Source: Chloroflexota bacterium (lineage in GTDB: Bacteria; Chloroflexota; Dormibacteria; Dormibacterales; Dormibacteraceae). From it: a stretch of DNA of 64,000 nt. Below are positions 52,497 through 61,034 of this stretch, piece after piece. The notes beneath the pieces were generated by a model. It was not told the DNA's origin and did no database searches. It saw only the letters and a program-made list of their open reading frames with translations. A program made the translations under genes and the position numbers. How positions within the stretch are numbered: position 1 is the stretch's first letter; each line of letters opens with the position of its first letter. The DNA lies in assembly GCA_005880695.1 (NCBI GenBank), contig VBGR01000035.1, positions 1 through 64,000 on the forward strand. The letters run 5' to 3'.

Positions 52497-54433
52497 GCGC
52501 GGCTCTGCCGCTGCTGATTCTCGGTTTCCCGATCGTCGGGGCCGTGCTTCTGGCCGGTCGCGGCTGGCGCTGGCCGCGAACGCTCACCAAGCTTGTCGGT
52601 CCGGGCGCGGTGTGGCTCTCCTTCCTCGTCGTGCTCGCCGCTTTCTACACCAGCTCGTACGGCGACTTCACGTACTGGCGCTGGATCAAGTCGGGCCCCT
52701 TCGACGTACCGATGAACCTCCAGCTCGACCACCTCTCACTCTTCATGTGCCTTGTCATCACGGGCGTGGGCGCGCTCATCACCACCTACGCGGTGGGCTA
52801 CATGGGTCACGAAGACGACCCTAGCTACGCCCGCTTTTTCTGCTACATGGACGTCTTCGTCTTCTCGATGCTGCTGCTGGTGCTGGCGGGGAACTTCGTG
52901 TTCCTCATCGTCGGCTGGGCCGGCGTCGGCTTGAGCTCCTATCTCCTGATCGGCTTCTACTACTGGCGGCCCAGCGCCGTCGTCGCCGCGCGCAAAGCCT
53001 TCGTCATGAACGTGGTCGGCGATGTGGGCATGATCCTTGGCACCTTCGTCCTCTTCTTCCAGGTCCACGCGACGACCTACAGTGCGGTCTTCAAGGCGAT
53101 TCCAAGGCAGGACTCGGGAGCGCTGGAGCTGGCCGCCTTCCTCTTCCTGGTCGGCGCCATCGCCAAGTCGGCCCAGATCCCGCTGCACACCTGGCTGCCT
53201 GATGCGATGGAAGGCCCGACCCCGGTCAGCGCCCTCATCCACGCCGCCACGATGGTCACCGCCGGCGTCTACCTGGTCGGCCGCCTGCACCCGCTCTATG
53301 ACGTCGCCATCTACGCCCACGCCGCTGTCGCGCTGATCGGCGCCGTCTCGGCGTTGGTGGCGGCCTCGATCGCGATCGTGCAGACCGACATCAAGCGCGT
53401 CCTCGCCTACTCCACGATGAGCCAGATCGGCTACATGTTCGTCGCCGTCGGAATCGGCGCCTACTCGGCCGCGTTCTTCCATCTTCTCGCGCACGCGTTC
53501 TTCAAGGCCCTGCTCTTCATGAGCGCCGGCAACGTGATCCACGCGATGGACGACAACCAGGACATGCGCGTCTACGGCGGCCTCTGGCGCCAGCTGCGTC
53601 CGACTTCGATCTCCTTCCTGGTCGGCTCGCTGGCGCTGGTTGGGGTGATTCCGTTCGTCGGCTTCTGGTCGAAGGAGCTGATCCTCGGCTCGGCCTTCTC
53701 AGCGGGCGGCAATCCGGTTGCCGTCTACGCCTGGGGAATCGGCTTTCTGACGGCGCTCCTGACCGGCTTCTACACCGGGCGCATGTGGTGGCTCGCGTTC
53801 TGGGGCCAACCCTCCGAGCGGCGTCCCGTCGCCCACCCTCACGAAGCGCCGCGCGTGATGCTGGTGCCGGTGATTGTGCTGGCCGTCCTCTCGACGGTCG
53901 GCGGCTTCATCCAGACCACCGCGCTCGGGCTCGGACCGCACCTGGTCGACGACTTCCTCGCCCCGGCGGTCGGCGTTTTCAAGGCCGAGAATCCCTTCGC
54001 CCTGGTGCTCGGTATCACCACGATGCTGCTGGCGGCTCTGCTCTTCCTCACCGCCTACCTCTTCTACGTTCCACTGGGCGAGCGCGTCGCCGGATTCTGG
54101 GACCGCCTGGCCGAGGTCAGTGTGTCCCATCCGCGGCCCTGGAGCGCGCGGTTCCCGCGGCTGCAGCTGCTGCTGGAGCGAAAGCTCTACTTCGACGAGC
54201 TCTATGACGCGGTCTTCGTGCGCCCGCTCGACTGGCTCGCCGTGGAAGGCGAGCGCTTCTTCGACGTGCCCGTCGTGGAAGGCTCCTTGAGCGGTGTCGC
54301 CACGCTGGTCCAGGACAGTGCGGGCGGGCTCAGTTGGGTCGAGAACGGGTTCTTCCGGCGCTATGCGCTGGTCTTCATGGGCGGCGCCGTGCTGGCGGGG
54401 CTCCTCCTCGTTTTCATCGCCTCGAGGGGCTGA
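52493..54433 (+). CDS. nuoL: NADH-quinone oxidoreductase subunit L
   Basis: Antiporter-like proton-pumping subunit, 646 residues. Key TM5/TM7 motifs are FVGWAGVGLSSYLLIGFYY and KSAQIPLHTWLPDAMEGPTPVSALIHAATM (split here for brevity as KSAQIPLHTWLPDAMEGPT), plus DIKRVLAYSTMSQIGYMF. The C-terminal part contains the long lateral helix and a last membrane anchor. Start GTG 52493. Confidence 0.95.
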   Translation: MSAALPLLILGFPIVGAVLLAGRGWRWPRTLTKLVGPGAVWLSFLVVLAAFYTSSYGDFTYWRWIKSGPFDVPMNLQLDHLSLFMCLVITGVGALITTYAVGYMGHEDDPSYARFFCYMDVFVFSMLLLVLAGNFVFLIVGWAGVGLSSYLLIGFYYWRPSAVVAARKAFVMNVVGDVGMILGTFVLFFQVHATTYSAVFKAIPRQDSGALELAAFLFLVGAIAKSAQIPLHTWLPDAMEGPTPVSALIHAATMVTAGVYLVGRLHPLYDVAIYAHAAVALIGAVSALVAASIAIVQTDIKRVLAYSTMSQIGYMFVAVGIGAYSAAFFHLLAHAFFKALLFMSAGNVIHAMDDNQDMRVYGGLWRQLRPTSISFLVGSLALVGVIPFVGFWSKELILGSAFSAGGNPVAVYAWGIGFLTALLTGFYTGRMWWLAFWGQPSERRPVAHPHEAPRVMLVPVIVLAVLSTVGGFIQTTALGLGPHLVDDFLAPAVGVFKAENPFALVLGITTMLLAALLFLTAYLFYVPLGERVAGFWDRLAEVSVSHPRPWSARFPRLQLLLERKLYFDELYDAVFVRPLDWLAVEGERFFDVPVVEGSLSGVATLVQDSAGGLSWVENGFFRRYALVFMGGAVLAGLLLVFIASRG

Positions 54434-54440
54434 GAAGCGA

Positions 54441-55880
54441 ATGCTGACCGCGATCTGGCTGCTGCCCCTGGCCGGCGGCCTGATCGTCATGCTCCTGCCG
54501 CACCGGTTTGCCAAATGGCTCGGCTCCCTGGTCGGCCTGGGAGCTCTGGGCCTGGCGGTCTACGCCGCTTACGCATTCGACCCGGCCGCCCACGGCTACC
54601 AGTTCGTGGAGCGGTCTCCGTGGATCCAGCAGCTGGGCGTCGACTACTTCCTCGGCCTTGACGGGATCAGCGTCTGGCTCGTCATCCTCAACGCGCTCAT
54701 CTCGCTGATCGCGATCCTGGCCACCCCCGTCGACATGCGCGGCGCGGGCCGTTTCGTCGGCCTCCTCCTGGTGATGGAAGCAGGCATGGCAGGCGTCTTC
54801 CTGGCGGTCAACCTCCTGCTCTTCTACGTCTTCTGGGAGGCGATGCTGATCCCCGCCTACTTCCTGCTCTGGATCTGGGGAGAAGGGCCGCGCCCCCTCT
54901 ACGCGGCACTCAAGTTCGTGCTCTTCACTCTGTCCGGCTCGCTGCTGATGCTGGTCGGCGTCATCGGCGAATACGTCTTCACGGGTGGCAGGACCCTCAA
55001 CCTGCCAGACCTGGCGGCGCACCCACTCGACCCGGCCGTCCAGTTCGGCCTCTTCTTCCTTTTCGCGATCGCCTTCGCGATCAAGATTCCGGCCTTCCCG
55101 ATGCACGGCTGGCTCCCTGACGCGTACGTTTCCGCGCCGGTTCCCTTCCTGGTGGCCTTCGCCGGCGTGATGGGCAAGACCGGCGCCTACGCGATGCTCC
55201 GGATCCTGATTCCGCTCTTCCACCACCCGGTGCTCTGGTGGGACTGGAACCAGGTCATGCCGGTCCTCGGCGTCCTGGGGATCATCTGGGGCGCGCTGAT
55301 GGCGCTCGCCCAGCGCGACGTGAAGCGGCTGGTCGCCTACTCGAGCGTCAGCCACATGGGCTTCATCGTGCTCGGCATCTTCAGCCTCAACGCGATCGGC
55401 CAGCAGGGCGCGGTGCTCCAGATGGTCAACCACGGGGTGATCATCCCGGCGCTCTTCCTCCTCGTGGCCTGGATCGAGGTCAGGACCGGGACGCGCGATC
55501 GGGCCGCGCTCTTCGGGCTGGCGCCGAGGATGCCGGTGCTGGCGGGCGTCTTCCTGCTCGTCACTCTGGCGGCCCTCGGGCTGCCCGGTCTCAACAGCTT
55601 CGTCGGGGAGTTCATGACCTTGCTGGGCGCCTGGGGCCTCTCCCCGGGGCTGGCGATCGCCGCCGCGATCGGGCTGGTGCTGGCGCCGATCTACATGCTC
55701 CGGCTCTTCCAGGGCTCGATGTACGGCGAGCGGTCCGCGCCCGCCGGGCTCCACGACCTGCGCGGGCGCGAGCTGGCGCTGCTGACGCCACTCCTCGCCT
55801 TGATGTTCGGTATCGGCCTCTATCCGTACTTTCTGACGCGCGTCATGACGTCACTGGGGGTTCCGCTCCCGTGGTCTTGA
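54441..55880 (+). CDS. nuoM: NADH-quinone oxidoreductase subunit M
   Basis: Antiporter-like subunit, 479 residues, 12-14 helices. LLFYVFWEAMLIPAYFLLWI, KIPAFPMHGWLPDAYVSAPV and KRLVAYSSVSHMGFIVLGIF contain the conserved Glu, Lys and His of the proton channel. ATG 54441 follows the nuoL stop by 7 bp. Confidence 0.95.
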   Translation: MLTAIWLLPLAGGLIVMLLPHRFAKWLGSLVGLGALGLAVYAAYAFDPAAHGYQFVERSPWIQQLGVDYFLGLDGISVWLVILNALISLIAILATPVDMRGAGRFVGLLLVMEAGMAGVFLAVNLLLFYVFWEAMLIPAYFLLWIWGEGPRPLYAALKFVLFTLSGSLLMLVGVIGEYVFTGGRTLNLPDLAAHPLDPAVQFGLFFLFAIAFAIKIPAFPMHGWLPDAYVSAPVPFLVAFAGVMGKTGAYAMLRILIPLFHHPVLWWDWNQVMPVLGVLGIIWGALMALAQRDVKRLVAYSSVSHMGFIVLGIFSLNAIGQQGAVLQMVNHGVIIPALFLLVAWIEVRTGTRDRAALFGLAPRMPVLAGVFLLVTLAALGLPGLNSFVGEFMTLLGAWGLSPGLAIAAAIGLVLAPIYMLRLFQGSMYGERSAPAGLHDLRGRELALLTPLLALMFGIGLYPYFLTRVMTSLGVPLPWS

Positions 55881-57373
55881 TCGCGGCCGCGACGTACAGC
55901 GTCAGTTATTCGGCGGACCAGGCCTGGAGCGACCTCCAGCAGGTCAGCCCCATCGCGGCCGTCGTGGTGGCGCTCCTGGTCGCCATGGTCCTGGACCTGG
56001 TGCTGCCGCGCCGCGCCCAGGGACCGGTCAGCGCCGCGATCACGGTCATCGGCTTGCTCGCCTCCCTCGTCGCCGCTCTGCTCCTCATCGACCGCGGGCA
56101 CACCGCCTACTACCAGTTCGCCGTGGCGGACAACTTCGCCGTCTTCTTCGACGTTCTTTTCGCAGTGCTCGGCATCCTGGCCGTGGCCGTCTCGCACGCC
56201 TACCTGGCTCGGCGCAACTTCCTGCAGGCGGAGTTCTACGTGCTGCTCCTGGCGGCCACCGCGGGTCAGATGGTCATCGCCCAGGCCAACTCGCTGGTCT
56301 CCATCTTTCTGGGCCTGGAGCTGCTCTCGATCGCGCTCTACGTGATGTCCGGCTTTGCCCGCCAGGATTTCCGCTCCCAGGAGGCGGCCGTGAAGTACCT
56401 GCTGATGGGTGGCTTCGCCTCCGCCTTCGTGCTCTACGGCATGGCGCTCGTCTACGGAGCCACCGGGACCACGCTGATCCCGGCGATCGCCAAGTCGCTG
56501 GGACCGGGGTCGAGCACCAATGCGCTTCTCCTGCTGGGCATCCTCCTGATGGGCGTCGGGTTTGCCTTCAAAGTCTCGGCGGCGCCCTTCCAGATGTGGA
56601 CGCCGGACGTCTACGAGGGCGCCCCCATGCCGGTCACCGCCTTCATGTCGGTGGGCACCAAGGCGGCCGCCTTCGCGATGATCGTCCGCGTCTTCGCGAC
56701 CGGCCTGCCGGGATTGAGCGGCGAGTGGGCGGCCCTGCTCGCCTTCGTCGCAGCGGCCAGCATGATCGTCGGCAACCTGGCAGCCATCGCTCAATCCAGC
56801 GTGAAGCGGCTGCTCGCCTACTCGGGCATCGCGCAGGCCGGCTATGTCCTGGTGGGCGTGATCGCCGGTGGCGCCGACGGCCAGGCCAGCGTCCTCTTCT
56901 ACCTGGCCGCCTACCTCGTCATGAACTTTGGCGCCTTCGCGATCATGGTGGTGCTGGCCGGTCCCGATGGTGACCGCGACCGCATCGGCGACCTCGACGG
57001 GCTGGTCTACCGGAATCCGGTTCTGGGCGTCCTCATGACCGTCTTCATGCTCTCCCTGGCGGGGTTCCCGCCCTCTGTCGGCTTCATGGGCAAGTTCTTC
57101 CTGTTCGCGGCGGGGGTCCACCACGGCTTTACCTGGCTCGTGGTCCTGGCCGTTCTGATGAGCGTCGTCTCCGTCTACTACTACTTTCGCGTCGTGATCC
57201 ACATCTGGACGCCGGTGGAAGCCGCGGAACGGCGCCTCCGGCTGCCCGCCGCGGCAGGCCTCGCGATCGTGGCTGCGGGCGTCCTTTCGGTAGCGCTGGG
57301 AATCGTCCCCGCTGCCCTCTTCGGGCTGGCGCAGGCGGGTGCTGTCCCCGTCGCCGGGCTGGGAGGAGGCTAA
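55871..57373 (+). CDS. nuoN: NADH-quinone oxidoreductase subunit N
   Basis: Antiporter-like subunit, 500 residues; last gene of the operon. IFLGLELLSIALYVMSGFAR, KVSAAPFQMWTPDVYEGAPM and KRLLAYSGIAQAGYVLVGVI are the proton-channel signatures. Start GTG 55871, overlapping the nuoM stop by ten bases (TTG 55877 is an alternative). It ends 7 bp before the convergent eRF1-like gene. Confidence 0.95.
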   Translation: MVLIAAATYSVSYSADQAWSDLQQVSPIAAVVVALLVAMVLDLVLPRRAQGPVSAAITVIGLLASLVAALLLIDRGHTAYYQFAVADNFAVFFDVLFAVLGILAVAVSHAYLARRNFLQAEFYVLLLAATAGQMVIAQANSLVSIFLGLELLSIALYVMSGFARQDFRSQEAAVKYLLMGGFASAFVLYGMALVYGATGTTLIPAIAKSLGPGSSTNALLLLGILLMGVGFAFKVSAAPFQMWTPDVYEGAPMPVTAFMSVGTKAAAFAMIVRVFATGLPGLSGEWAALLAFVAAASMIVGNLAAIAQSSVKRLLAYSGIAQAGYVLVGVIAGGADGQASVLFYLAAYLVMNFGAFAIMVVLAGPDGDRDRIGDLDGLVYRNPVLGVLMTVFMLSLAGFPPSVGFMGKFFLFAAGVHHGFTWLVVLAVLMSVVSVYYYFRVVIHIWTPVEAAERRLRLPAAAGLAIVAAGVLSVALGIVPAALFGLAQAGAVPVAGLGGG

Positions 57374-57380
57374 CCGGCAG

Positions 57381-58091
57381 CTAGGCCGGGATCCTCTCGC
57401 AGACCTCGCCGGGCGCGATCGTGATGCGAGCCGAGAACTCGCCCGCCACCACGTCGCGGACGCGCTTAGGCAGCAGGCGCTTGAAGTTCGCCCGCGCCTC
57501 CGGCGGGCCGCCGATGTAGAGCGACGGCAGCTTGCGGTAGCCGGCGATCCAGTCCGCGGCGGCCTTCAAGTTGGAGTGCGCCAGCTCTTCCTCGTGCCGC
57601 TGCAGCCGTTCGGCCGCCCAGCCGCCCTGCTTGTGCTTCTTGACCGACTCGCCCTCGAACTCGGCCACCTCCTGGCACTGCCCGAGCTGCACCTCGAACA
57701 CCCGCGCGCGCTCCTTGTCGAGTACGGCCACGAGGGCTGGCGGATGGCGGCGAAGCAGCTCGCGGAGCGGATCCAGGTGGAAGCGATGGTCCAGCTTCAG
57801 GATGGTCCCCAGATCTTCGGGCAGAACTCTCACCTCGAAGAGGCCCGCCGGCTTGTAAGCGAAGATGGCGAGCGGCCGCCCGGCGAACTGAGTCTGGTCC
57901 AGGTAGCGCTTGACGTCGGCCAGCTCCCGCTGGGCGGCGCTGCCGCACTCGACATCGTCCTTCCATTCGCGCTCCAGATCCTTGACGAACGCGTGGTGGA
58001 AGCGCCGGTCCAGCGCGGGTCCGGCCGGCAGGTAAAGGCTCAGGGCCAATTCCGGAAAACGGCCGGAGAGTCGGGCGAACGGGTCGTTCAT
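57381..58091 (-). CDS. BaeRF/Vms1-like (eRF1-fold) protein
   Basis: Protein of 236 residues of the bacterial eRF1-related group near Vms1/ANKZF1-type peptidyl-tRNA hydrolases. Residues 115-135 read ALVAVLDKERARVFEVQLG, the usual beta strand of the RNase-H-like domain, and the loop KKHKQGGWAAERLQRH at 151-166 carries a GGQ-like QGGW. Its presence suggests a ribosome-rescue or release role; no direct proof. Single gene on the minus strand, convergent with nuoN. Confidence 0.6.
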   Translation of the reverse strand: MNDPFARLSGRFPELALSLYLPAGPALDRRFHHAFVKDLEREWKDDVECGSAAQRELADVKRYLDQTQFAGRPLAIFAYKPAGLFEVRVLPEDLGTILKLDHRFHLDPLRELLRRHPPALVAVLDKERARVFEVQLGQCQEVAEFEGESVKKHKQGGWAAERLQRHEEELAHSNLKAAADWIAGYRKLPSLYIGGPPEARANFKRLLPKRVRDVVAGEFSARITIAPGEVCERIPA

Positions 58092-58125
58092 CCCTCGTCC
58101 CCCATCGTACCCTCCAGTCGAGCGT

Positions 58126-58881
58126 TCAGATGTTCGAGCGGGACTGGCCGCCGTCGACGGCGATGCAGGCGCCGTTCAGCAGGCCGGCCCGCTCCGAGCA
58201 GACGAACGCCACCACCTCAGCGACCTCCTCGGGAGTGCCGAAGCGGCGTAGCGGCAACTCCCGCTCGACGAAGGCTGCGATCCCCTCCGGGTCCGCCTTC
58301 TGCCGGCGGTCCCACGATCCGCCCGGAAAGAGGATGGACCCGGGCGCGATGGAGTTCACGCGGACGCCTTTGCCGCCCACCTCCCGCGCCAGCGAGGTTG
58401 CGAAGCTGATCTCAGCGGCCTTGGCCGCGTTGTAGGCCGGGGAGCCGCCCGCCTCCCGGCCGTAGACCGAAGAGATCACCACGATGCGACCCCAGTGGCG
58501 CCTCACCATGCCGGGCAGCGCCAGCTGGCTCATGCGGACGGCCGCGTAGAGGTTCAGGCTCATCGCCGTCTCCAGCTCGGGCACGCCCGTGTCGTCCCAG
58601 GTGGTCCCGGCGCGGCCGCCCAGGTTGTTGACCAGGATCTCGACCTTCCCCAGGCTCCGCTCGGCAGCTTCGAACGCGTGGCGGCAGCCATCCTCCTCGG
58701 CGAGATCGGCGACGATCGCGATGCCGCCCACCTCCGCCTCGGCGGCGCGCAGATGCTCCTCTCCCCTAGCGACCAGCGCGACGCGGGCGCCCTCCGCCGC
58801 CAGCGCGCGAGCGATGGCGACCCCGATTCCGCGGCTGGCGCCGGTGACCAGCGCGGCGCGGCCGGCGATACCTAGGTCCAT
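58126..58881 (-). CDS. Short-chain dehydrogenase/reductase
   Basis: SDR of 251 residues. Cofactor motif ALVTGASRGIGVAIARAL, VEILVNNLGG, Ser-Tyr-Lys triad in VVISSVYGREAGGSPAYNAAKAAE and the closing LLNGACIAVDGGQSRSNI. The arrangement fits FabG-like classical reductases, substrate unknown. I start at ATG 58881; a much longer upstream frame is a shadow of the divergent NUDIX gene. Confidence 0.9.
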   Translation of the reverse strand: MDLGIAGRAALVTGASRGIGVAIARALAAEGARVALVARGEEHLRAAEAEVGGIAIVADLAEEDGCRHAFEAAERSLGKVEILVNNLGGRAGTTWDDTGVPELETAMSLNLYAAVRMSQLALPGMVRRHWGRIVVISSVYGREAGGSPAYNAAKAAEISFATSLAREVGGKGVRVNSIAPGSILFPGGSWDRRQKADPEGIAAFVERELPLRRFGTPEEVAEVVAFVCSERAGLLNGACIAVDGGQSRSNI

Positions 58882-58963
58882 CGGCTGCCCACCAGGCGAA
58901 TCGTAGACTGGGCGAATCGCGATACCGCCCGGCCTGGCCGGCCTGATCCACGACGGCCCGCCG

Positions 58964-59617
58964 GTGGATCCCCGCCCCGCCGCCTCGGTGCTGGTGGTGC
59001 GGGGCACCCATCCGTGGCAGGTGCTGATGATGCGGCGTCCCGGCGGCGCCGATTTCGCGCCTGGCGCGCATGTCTTCCCGGGCGGCAGCGTCCATCCCGA
59101 GGACGCCGGATCTGGCGACGAAGCCGCGGCAGCCGCCATCCGTGAGCTCTTCGAGGAGCTCGGCATCCTGCTCGCCCGCTCCGGGCGGGGCTTCGCGATC
59201 GACGACGACTGCGCGCGCATCCGGCTACGCCTGCAACACGGAGTCAGCTTTCCGCGGGCTCTGCGCGAGGCGGGGCTGGACCCCGCCATCGACGAGCTCC
59301 ACCACTTCGCCACCTGGATCACGCCCGAGGCGCTGCGGCGCCGCTTCGACACCCGCTTCTACCTGGCACACATGCCCGCGGGACAGACGGTCCATCCCCA
59401 GCCGGGTGAGGTCGACGACTGGCTCTGGATCGAGCCCCGGGAAGCGTTGAGAAAGGACGACTTCACGATGGTCTTTGCCACCCGCGGCATCCTCGAGGGG
59501 GTCGCCGACGAACTCGACTCGGACCGACTCTTCGAGCGGGTCGCGGCGCTCGATGAGGTCCAGCCGGTGCGGCCCAAGGTGCGACAGACTGACGCCGGCT
59601 GGGTCGTAGACGTCTAA
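58964..59617 (+). CDS. NUDIX hydrolase (NUDT19-like)
   Basis: Protein of at least 217 residues: RPAASVLVVRGTHPWQVLMMRR, Nudix box GGSVHPEDAG...AAIRELFEELGILL with a split spacing, then DWLWIEPREAL. The NUDT19-type insertion in the fold, with a long C-terminal part, fits hydrolases of CoA or other nucleotide diphosphates. GTG 58964 is the first normal start, but the frame continues upstream (PPGLAGLIHDGPP), so a non-standard start is possible. Confidence 0.75.
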   Translation: MDPRPAASVLVVRGTHPWQVLMMRRPGGADFAPGAHVFPGGSVHPEDAGSGDEAAAAAIRELFEELGILLARSGRGFAIDDDCARIRLRLQHGVSFPRALREAGLDPAIDELHHFATWITPEALRRRFDTRFYLAHMPAGQTVHPQPGEVDDWLWIEPREALRKDDFTMVFATRGILEGVADELDSDRLFERVAALDEVQPVRPKVRQTDAGWVVDV

Positions 59618-59674
59618 ACCGGCGGTCTCGCTCAAGGGCCGATCTCGGGGTCCCTGGACCACTTCGTTCGGGCT

Positions 59675-59713
59675 TCGCACAACCGCACGAGGAATCGAGC
59701 CTGATTTGTGCGA
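59675..59713. promoter_or_regulatory. Inverted repeat, likely operator of the ROK regulator
   Basis: TCGCACAA (59675-59682) and its exact complement TTGTGCGA (59706-59713), separated by 23 bp, end five bases before the TTGACA of the ROK-gene promoter. Fits auto-regulation by the ROK repressor. Confidence 0.5.
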
Positions 59714-59717
59714 TGTG

Positions 59718-59747
59718 TTGACAAACGCACTCTCGAAAGGCCATCCT
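59718..59747 (+). promoter_or_regulatory. Promoter of the ROK gene, probably leaderless
   Basis: TTGACA at 59718-59723 and CATCCT at 59742-59747, 18-base spacer. The GTG start at 59756 lies 8 bases past the -10. Confidence 0.5.
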
Positions 59748-59755
59748 TCCAAGCG

Positions 59756-61018
59756 GTGCGGGAAGGGGGCTCGCTCGGTTTGCTGCGCGAACGCAACCGC
59801 CGGCGTGTGGTGGAGTTCCTGCGACGGCAGGGAGTTGCCAGCCAGGCGGACATCGCGCGTGCCACTGGACTCTCCCGGTCGACGATCTCGACGCTGATCA
59901 TGGAGCTGCGCGGCGCAGGCCTGATCAACGAAGCCGCCGACGGCCAGAACCCCCCCACTTCTCCCCCCCGCTCCGGGCCCGGCGGCAGGCCGCCGGTGCT
60001 CCTCGGGCTGGACGATTCCGCCGGGACCGCGGTCGGGATCGATTTCGGCCACAGCCACGTGCGGGTGGGGGTCGCCAACCTCTCCCACCGGGTCACCGCG
60101 GAGCGCCGCCGAGAGTTCAGCGTGGTTCATAACGCCGCCGGGGCCCTCGACACCGCGACGGAGATGGTTGCGCAGGTCCTGGCAGACGCCGCAATCGATC
60201 GCGAGAGAGTGATCGGCGTCGGCATGGGCGTCCCCGGACCGATCGACCGGCGGCGGGGAACCATAGGCTCCGCCAGCATCCTGCCCGGCTGGGTCGGCCT
60301 GGCGCCGTCGGATGAGATGAGCCGCCGGCTTCAGCTCCCCGTCGAGATCGACAACGACGCCAACCTCGGAGCCCTGGCCGAGGTCTATTGGGGGGCTGGA
60401 CGGGGTCGGAGCGATGTCATCTATGTAAAGGCTTCGACTGGAATCGGCGCCGGCATCGTGCTGGGCGGCGAGCTCTATCGGGGAGCGGCAGGAACCGCCG
60501 GCGAGATCGGCCACACCACTGTCGACGAGCAGGGTCCGCTCTGTCGGTGCGGCAGCCGAGGCTGCCTGGAAACGGTGGCCGGCGGGCCCGCCGTCGTCGA
60601 GCAAGTCCGGCGCACCCAGGCGGACGTGCTGACCCTGGGTGCCGTGCTTGAGCGGGCGGCAGCCGGCGACCCGGCCTGCCGGCGCGCGATCGCGGACGCC
60701 GGGCTCCAGATCGGCGTCTCGATGGCCGCCCTCTGCAACATCCTGAACCCGGAGCTGATCGTCGTCGGCGGCCAGCTCAGCGAGGCCGGCGAGCTCCTGC
60801 TCGAGCCGCTTCGCGAATCCCTCCGGCGTTACGCGGTGCCGGCGGCGGCGGAGTCGGTCTCCGTCGTTCGCGGCGTCCTGGGCGAGCGGGCCGAGATGCT
60901 CGGCGCGCTGGCCCTGGTTCTCCAGGCAACCAATCGCTTTTTGAGCGAGCGGATCACAGCCTTAGGGCGGGGCGAGGCTAGGAAAGGTCCCCGCGTCTTC
61001 CGTCAGGCATCCGCCTGA
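59756..61018 (+). CDS. ROK-family transcriptional regulator
   Basis: Repressor of about 420 residues with an N-terminal winged helix (VVEFLRRQGVASQADIARAT, GLSRSTISTLIMELRGAGLI) and a sugar-kinase-like ROK domain: AVGIDFGHSHVRVGVANL, VGMGVPGPID, DNDANLGALAEVY, GTAGEIGHTTVD and the zinc motif CRCGSRGCLETV. I start at GTG 59756, since earlier in-frame codons lie in the promoter. It precedes and likely controls the sugar ABC transporter by 16 bp. Sugar unknown (xylose or related). Confidence 0.9.
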   Translation: MREGGSLGLLRERNRRRVVEFLRRQGVASQADIARATGLSRSTISTLIMELRGAGLINEAADGQNPPTSPPRSGPGGRPPVLLGLDDSAGTAVGIDFGHSHVRVGVANLSHRVTAERRREFSVVHNAAGALDTATEMVAQVLADAAIDRERVIGVGMGVPGPIDRRRGTIGSASILPGWVGLAPSDEMSRRLQLPVEIDNDANLGALAEVYWGAGRGRSDVIYVKASTGIGAGIVLGGELYRGAAGTAGEIGHTTVDEQGPLCRCGSRGCLETVAGGPAVVEQVRRTQADVLTLGAVLERAAAGDPACRRAIADAGLQIGVSMAALCNILNPELIVVGGQLSEAGELLLEPLRESLRRYAVPAAAESVSVVRGVLGERAEMLGALALVLQATNRFLSERITALGRGEARKGPRVFRQASA

Positions 61019-61034
61019 CGTGTGGAGGTGTCAG

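Noticed and set aside
54414-55754. Minus-strand frame of 446 codons opposite nuoM
   Set aside because: Composition is Glu/His/Gln/Arg-rich without hydrophobic or domain pattern, the expected shadow of a membrane-protein gene.
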